DNA from: Anaerolineales bacterium
GTDB taxonomy: Bacteria > Chloroflexota > Anaerolineae > Anaerolineales > UBA11858
Direction: 5' to 3'
Length of the DNA: 64,000 bases
Assembly: GCA_028278545.1 (NCBI GenBank)
Contig: JANQED010000132.1
Span: 1-64,000, forward strand
In this document: positions 59,365 through 64,000 of the stretch, piece after piece
Layout: every line of letters starts with the position of its first letter
How positions within the stretch are numbered: position 1 is the stretch's first letter
Program-made: the position numbers and the translations under genes
Notes under the pieces: model-generated
The model's database searches: none
What the model saw: only the letters and a program-made list of their open reading frames with translations
Told to the model about the DNA's origin: nothing

Positions 59365-60597
59365 TCATTTACGTTTCAACCGTTGTAGGAGGACACGCGC
59401 CCAGCCACGAACCTTTTCAACCAACTTCATCCAGGGATACTGCATGGGTTCGGGCTCTTTTTCAGGTTCAGGCCAGGGGTCCAGGCTCAGCATCTTGCGA
59501 GATACGTATCGGCCAACCAGGGTGAGAGTTGCCAACGCAGGCGCCGCCAATACAACGCCCAACAAACCTAATAAATTAGCCGCCATAATTGCTGCCACCA
59601 ATACCGCAGCAGGATGAACCCCCAGCGTTTGTCCCAAGACGCGCGGGGCAAGGATGCTGTCGAATATCTGATCCACAATGATAGCGATCACGAACACCAA
59701 CAACATGTATTGTAACGGTTCGAGGTTGAAATAATTGCTCTTCTGAAAAAGGGTCACAAGAACGATGACGATCCAGGTCACCCATTGACCCACATAGGGT
59801 ACAAAGCGAGCAAAACCTGCCAAAACTGCTATTGCCAAGACGTTTCGTACACCTAATACCGCCAGTAAAACCGTATACACCAGGATTGTCAAAGTAAATA
59901 AGATCACCTGGCCCCTGAGAAAAGCATTCCAGATTCGCCCCAATTCACGTGCCATCCTGCGCAGATCATTGTCATACCCTGGCGGCAGTTCAATATCCAC
60001 CAGCTTCTCAGGCACTTGGCCCATATCCGCCAGAAGAAAATAGGATAGCAAGATGATGAAAAATCCCCACATCAACGTCGAAGCCGTCCCAGCAGCGACT
60101 GTGCCTAACAGACCCCCAGCCTGCCCCAACACGGGCCTGACGAGGGAAATCACTTCTTGTATCCAGGCTTCGAGATTGGATGCCGATAGATACTGCGACA
60201 TATCTATTTGGAATGGCCCGATTCTATAAACTGCCGTCGACCAGGTCGCAACCAGATCTGGAAGAGTGTTTATGAACCGTTCGATAACGCCAATCAGACT
60301 CTGCAACTGCTGCACCAGGGCCAATCCGGTCATGGTAAATGAGAGCACCAACAGCACAACGAAAACCAGGTACACCACATTCACCGACATTCGCCATGAA
60401 AGGCGTGTGGCTTTGGACAATCTCGTGATCAGAGGGTGCAGCAAATAAGTGAGGATAAAAGTGAGCAGCAGCGGCGCGATGATATTCTGAAAGCGGACGA
60501 AAAAAGCCGCTACAATAGCCACAATGGTCAAGCCGACAACCAGCTTTATGTTGCCCCCCCAAGGCGGGGATTGCTGAGTTGATTCAGGAGTGGTCAT
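59365..60597 (-). CDS. AI-2E family transporter (UPF0118)
   Basis: TM-rich; 'FLRGQVILFTLTILVYTVLLAVLGVRNVLAIAVLAGFARFVPYVGQWV', 'VLGQTLGVHPAAVLVAAIMAANLLGLLGVVLAAP'. Confidence 0.93.
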   Translation of the reverse strand: MTTPESTQQSPPWGGNIKLVVGLTIVAIVAAFFVRFQNIIAPLLLTFILTYLLHPLITRLSKATRLSWRMSVNVVYLVFVVLLVLSFTMTGLALVQQLQSLIGVIERFINTLPDLVATWSTAVYRIGPFQIDMSQYLSASNLEAWIQEVISLVRPVLGQAGGLLGTVAAGTASTLMWGFFIILLSYFLLADMGQVPEKLVDIELPPGYDNDLRRMARELGRIWNAFLRGQVILFTLTILVYTVLLAVLGVRNVLAIAVLAGFARFVPYVGQWVTWIVIVLVTLFQKSNYFNLEPLQYMLLVFVIAIIVDQIFDSILAPRVLGQTLGVHPAAVLVAAIMAANLLGLLGVVLAAPALATLTLVGRYVSRKMLSLDPWPEPEKEPEPMQYPWMKLVEKVRGWARVLLQRLKRK

Positions 60598-60876
60598 GTT
60601 CCTCCTCTTGATTTTCGTCTGAGGATTTACCCCCCGAAAGCCCACCAACGCGGGTCTGGAGGGGGCAAAGGGGATGATGTGATATCAGGGAAGGGATCGG
60701 TGTCGCGCAAGTTGGCGAAGATATAGCGTCCAATCACCCGGGCGGAAGCGACCGTTGGGGCAGCCAAGGACGGCGAGTTTCAGTCATCGGACTCGTTTCC
60801 TTCTATTCCCATTTACGATGGCAAGCCCGATAGGTTCCATACCTCCTCGCTCGGTAGTGAGAAACCATAATGAACT

Positions 60877-61779
60877 TTAACCACCACCGCTTTTTAGTTG
60901 TGCCTGCACTATAATGCGTTGATCATCGACAAGATAAGGATAACAAGAGATCAAAGTGGTGATCGGCTTCGCAGTTTGATCCATGAACTCTACCTGGGTA
61001 GGCTCGACGATTTCCTTGTTGAAGATCACATAGGTATAGACACGCTGCTGAGTATGAATGATGATCTCGTCGCCAGGTTCAAGTTCTTCCAGATAACGGA
61101 AAATCTCACCAAATATATCATTGTGGGCCGATAAGACGATATTTCCGTTTTCACCAGGATTCGCGGACCCGATATGCTGACCGACCCCCTTCTTTAACTG
61201 CTCCCAGCCATCCCCTTGGACAATCGAAGCATCGACGCCAATCGCCGGGATTTGAATTCTGCGCGCCTGCGCCGGGCCTGGGGTCGGGATGGGCACATTG
61301 GCCAATGACTGCACCAAAGGCCTCAAATGTTCGGGGATTTCGGCTTCGTTAGGCTGCGCGACCCCCTCAATCGGCGGGGTGTGGCCCGAAGGCAGAACCA
61401 CTGCCCGGATCAAAGGTGTGGGGGTTAGCGTTGGTTGTTCCAGGGCGCGGGCCACTTCCTGGTTCAACTCTTGAATGACCTCCAAACCATTGAACAGCAC
61501 AAACACCAGGCCCAGCACCGCCAAGATCTCAATCGCTAACAGGAAATAGTCCAACACTCTGCGGCGAGTTGATGGAGAATCCTCAGAATCCGCATCGGAT
61601 AGCGGCCCAGAACGCAGATCATCTAAGGATGGCGTTTCCACATCCGACGCCAACGTGACCACACGCCCGGTTTTGCGGAATCGCTCCAGGCGATCCTGGC
61701 GGGCAGCGCGCTGTTTCTCCACCAATAAGCGGCGCAGTTCTTCAACGGAGAGATCTTTTGATGATTTTCTTCGAACCAC
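60877..61779 (-). CDS. sortase (class D/E-like)
   Basis: IQIPAIGVDASIVQG...NIVLSAHNDIFGEIFRYLEELEPGDEIIIHTQQRVYTY...TLISCYPY; likely GTG start at 61779. Confidence 0.9.
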   Translation of the reverse strand: MVRRKSSKDLSVEELRRLLVEKQRAARQDRLERFRKTGRVVTLASDVETPSLDDLRSGPLSDADSEDSPSTRRRVLDYFLLAIEILAVLGLVFVLFNGLEVIQELNQEVARALEQPTLTPTPLIRAVVLPSGHTPPIEGVAQPNEAEIPEHLRPLVQSLANVPIPTPGPAQARRIQIPAIGVDASIVQGDGWEQLKKGVGQHIGSANPGENGNIVLSAHNDIFGEIFRYLEELEPGDEIIIHTQQRVYTYVIFNKEIVEPTQVEFMDQTAKPITTLISCYPYLVDDQRIIVQAQLKSGGG

Positions 61780-61985
61780 AGCATGATTATACCAGGATTG
61801 GAGACGGGAATGTCGGCCCCCCGTTTGGGGTGGCAGCCGAAAAAAGGCAACTTGACTCGCCTCCAAAGCTTATCTATACTGAAACTACACAACAACGTCG
61901 CTCAAGTGCATGAGGGATGCCCCAGACACCTTCTCTCATCACCAGAAGAGCTTCGTGCCAATACCCATACCCGAGGGAGATCGTC

Positions 61986-63632
61986 ATGAAATCTAAACTA
62001 CTCCTTTTCTTGATCCTGCTTACAGGATGTGCTGGACTGCAAGACAGTACCCCCAAACCTATCTCAGGGATAGATTATCCCATCAGCATCGCTGAGGCCG
62101 AACTCACTGTGCTCGACGCGCGCATCCGCAACAGCATGCAAACCCACTACATGATGAGCTACCCGGGGCCCTCACAGGTATTCTATGTTGTTACGCTAAG
62201 CTTGGAAGGCATAGATGAGGACCCAGATTTGACCCTGGATTGGGGAACCACCAATCTCAAGCTCGCTGACGAGACCAATATCATCGAGCCGACCGAATCT
62301 CAGCGCACCATTGCAGATGAGCATGTCGAATACAAGGTCAGTGAGAATGTCACCTTCATATACTTATACTATTTTGAAGTCTCCAAAGATGCCGACTTTG
62401 AGAATTACTCCCTTCTCCTCCCCAACGGTCAGACAGTCGCTCTGGGCTCAATCGTGTCTATCGCGGCACCCCCTGAGACCCGTTCCGTGGAGATCGACCT
62501 GAACAATGTGGTGGACGGCGGCTCTGGCAACCAGGCAGATGCCTTTCATGCCACGGTCAGCGGTGGACAAATGAATATTGCCAGTGCCTCCCATGCTACC
62601 GTCGGCGGAGGAAGGCAAAATACTGCCAGCTATTTCTACGCCACGATCGGAGGCGGCTACGCCAATACCGCCACTGGCCGTGATACCGTCATCGGGGGCG
62701 GCAGCCGCAACACAGCCGACGATGCCCGGGCTACGATTGGCGGAGGAATCCAAAATAGTGCCAGCGCTCCTGACACAACCATCGCCGGGGGGGCGTACAA
62801 CCTCGCCTCAGATGACTACGCCTCCGTAGGTGGGGGCACGCGAAATTCCGCGGCTGGCTTCAGTTCGACTATTTCCGGGGGAGTCGGCAACACCACCAGC
62901 GCCGACCAGGCTACCATAGGCGGGGGGTTAGGCAATCAAGCCACAGCTTCTTATGCCACGATCAGCGGTGGGCACGGGAACATCGCCAGCGGCGCTTACG
63001 CAGCCATCCCCGGAGGACTGCTAAATATCGCAGCAGGGGACTTCAGCATTGCATCAGGGCATCGTGCTCAGGTAGATGCCGACCACCCAGGCGTATTCCT
63101 TTATGCCGACTCCAGTGATTTTGCCTTCTACTCCGAAATAGCCAATGAGTTTGCTGTCCGGGCCACCGGTGGCGTGCGTTTTGTGACCAGCATCGATGAG
63201 CAAGGCAACCCCATCACCGGGATAAACTTACCCGCGGGCAGCGGGGCCTGGTCAACGCTGAGCGACCGCGATACGAAAGCGGATATCTCCCCAGTGGATC
63301 AAGATCAAATCCTGGCGTCATTGGCAGAGATGCCCATCTCAACCTGGCACTACGCTGGGCAAGACCCCTCCATCCAACACATCGGCCCCATGGCGCAGGA
63401 TTTCTATGCCAGCTTTGGCCTGGGCGAGGACGACCGTCACATCAGCACAGTAGACGCTGATGGTATCTCCCTGGCTGCCATCCAGGGTTTGTATTCAATG
63501 GCACAGGATCAAGAAGCCAGAATCAATGCTCTTGAAACTCAAATTAAAATCCTGCACATTGCCCTGCTATGCTTCATTTTCATGTTCGCCATCCTGATAC
63601 GGAAGCAGATTTCCTCTCAGGAAGTGAGCTAA
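61986..63632 (+). CDS. lipoprotein with YadA-head-like 15-aa repeats and Peptidase_S74-like chaperone domain
   Basis: Lipobox LLFLILLTGCAG; 11 x 15-aa ATIGGGxxNxAsxxy repeats; 'WSTLSDRDTKADISPVD...ISTWHYAGQDPSIQHIGPMAQDFYASFGLG...DADGISLAAIQGL'; C-terminal TM. Confidence 0.88.
   Translation: MKSKLLLFLILLTGCAGLQDSTPKPISGIDYPISIAEAELTVLDARIRNSMQTHYMMSYPGPSQVFYVVTLSLEGIDEDPDLTLDWGTTNLKLADETNIIEPTESQRTIADEHVEYKVSENVTFIYLYYFEVSKDADFENYSLLLPNGQTVALGSIVSIAAPPETRSVEIDLNNVVDGGSGNQADAFHATVSGGQMNIASASHATVGGGRQNTASYFYATIGGGYANTATGRDTVIGGGSRNTADDARATIGGGIQNSASAPDTTIAGGAYNLASDDYASVGGGTRNSAAGFSSTISGGVGNTTSADQATIGGGLGNQATASYATISGGHGNIASGAYAAIPGGLLNIAAGDFSIASGHRAQVDADHPGVFLYADSSDFAFYSEIANEFAVRATGGVRFVTSIDEQGNPITGINLPAGSGAWSTLSDRDTKADISPVDQDQILASLAEMPISTWHYAGQDPSIQHIGPMAQDFYASFGLGEDDRHISTVDADGISLAAIQGLYSMAQDQEARINALETQIKILHIALLCFIFMFAILIRKQISSQEVS
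62550..63044 (+). repeat. 11 x 45-bp in-frame tandem repeats
   Basis: 11 consecutive 15-aa units from ATVSGGQMNIASASH to AAIPGGLLNIAAGDF. Confidence 0.88.
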
Positions 63633-63846
63633 TAAGAGCCTCATCCTCAAGAGTGACATTTATTTTATAAATAGTATTACCTATATCACTTTTTTCGCTA
63701 AAATCGGATATCTGCGGTTGACTTTTTCACATCCCACGATATACTGACAAATGACCATTTACGATCAACTGAAGACTCCTTATCCTGGCATGGCGAAATG
63801 CTAAGGGAAGGCGTCCTTTTCCACGTACCTCGAAAGGAAAAGTGCT

Positions 63847-64000
63847 ATGGCGATTTTCTCCCCTCCCCGATACCAGGCCCCTTTCAAGCCTTTTAACCGC
63901 GAAGATATCTCGCCTTCCATGAAGGTCTTCACCGCGGGCGAAGGCTTGGTCAAGGGTATTCTTTTCGGCTGCCGTATGTGTGGGAACTGCATCCTGCAAG
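63847..64000 (+). CDS. MTHFR C-terminal-domain protein, truncated by window end
   Basis: MAIFSPPRYQAPFKPFNREDISPSMKVFTAGEGLVKGILFGCRMCGNCILQ...; FGCRMCGxCIL matches the MTHFR_C cysteine motif. Absent from the supplied ORF track because it runs off the end. Confidence 0.75.
   Translation, partial: MAIFSPPRYQAPFKPFNREDISPSMKVFTAGEGLVKGILFGCRMCGNCILQ

Noticed and set aside
62550-63044. Regular 45-bp repeats could be mistaken for a CRISPR array
   Set aside because: Repeats are contiguous, in frame, degenerate at DNA level and encode a 15-aa protein motif; there are no spacers. No CRISPR array was seen anywhere in the window.
63847-63999. Minus-strand ORFs 63727-63999 and 63801-63992
   Set aside because: The + strand frame from ATG 63847 gives a recognisable MTHFR_C cysteine motif with an SD; the minus-strand translations do not resemble any family.

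Overview
64-kb window of a bacterial chromosome. Gene content and protein character suggest Chloroflexota (Anaerolineae-like); this lineage call is an inference. The window is gene-dense and mostly housekeeping: efp, ftsZ, mvaD, rseP, radC, eno, plsC, pyrG, pth, mfd, ftsH, tsaD, selA, dnaA, plus one tRNA-Arg(TCT). It also holds an exopolysaccharide-type cluster interrupted by a VapBC-like toxin-antitoxin pair, an orphan condensation-domain protein, and a lipoprotein with a YadA-like head and an S74-type chaperone beside a sortase. The window ends in a truncated MTHFR C-terminal-domain gene. The least expected signal is a set of small repeats that standard features do not explain. These are: (i) a 33-nt hairpin with a 15-bp stem carried in frame inside a phosphodiesterase CDS; (ii) a REP-like 'TCATTCCGAGCGAAGCGAGGAATCCCTG' inverted-repeat element, duplicated in degenerate form on either side of a solo GIY-YIG nuclease ORF; (iii) at least eight short patches with 7-nt periodicity but unrelated unit sequences, lying in intergenic gaps, across stop codons (pyrG, pth) and inside ORFs (mfd, heparinase, GNAT, oxidoreductase). 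Candidate cis-regulatory RNAs precede the MTHFR-C gene (switch-like SD-sequestering hairpin), rseP and dnaA. All family calls come from reading the translations; no database search was possible.
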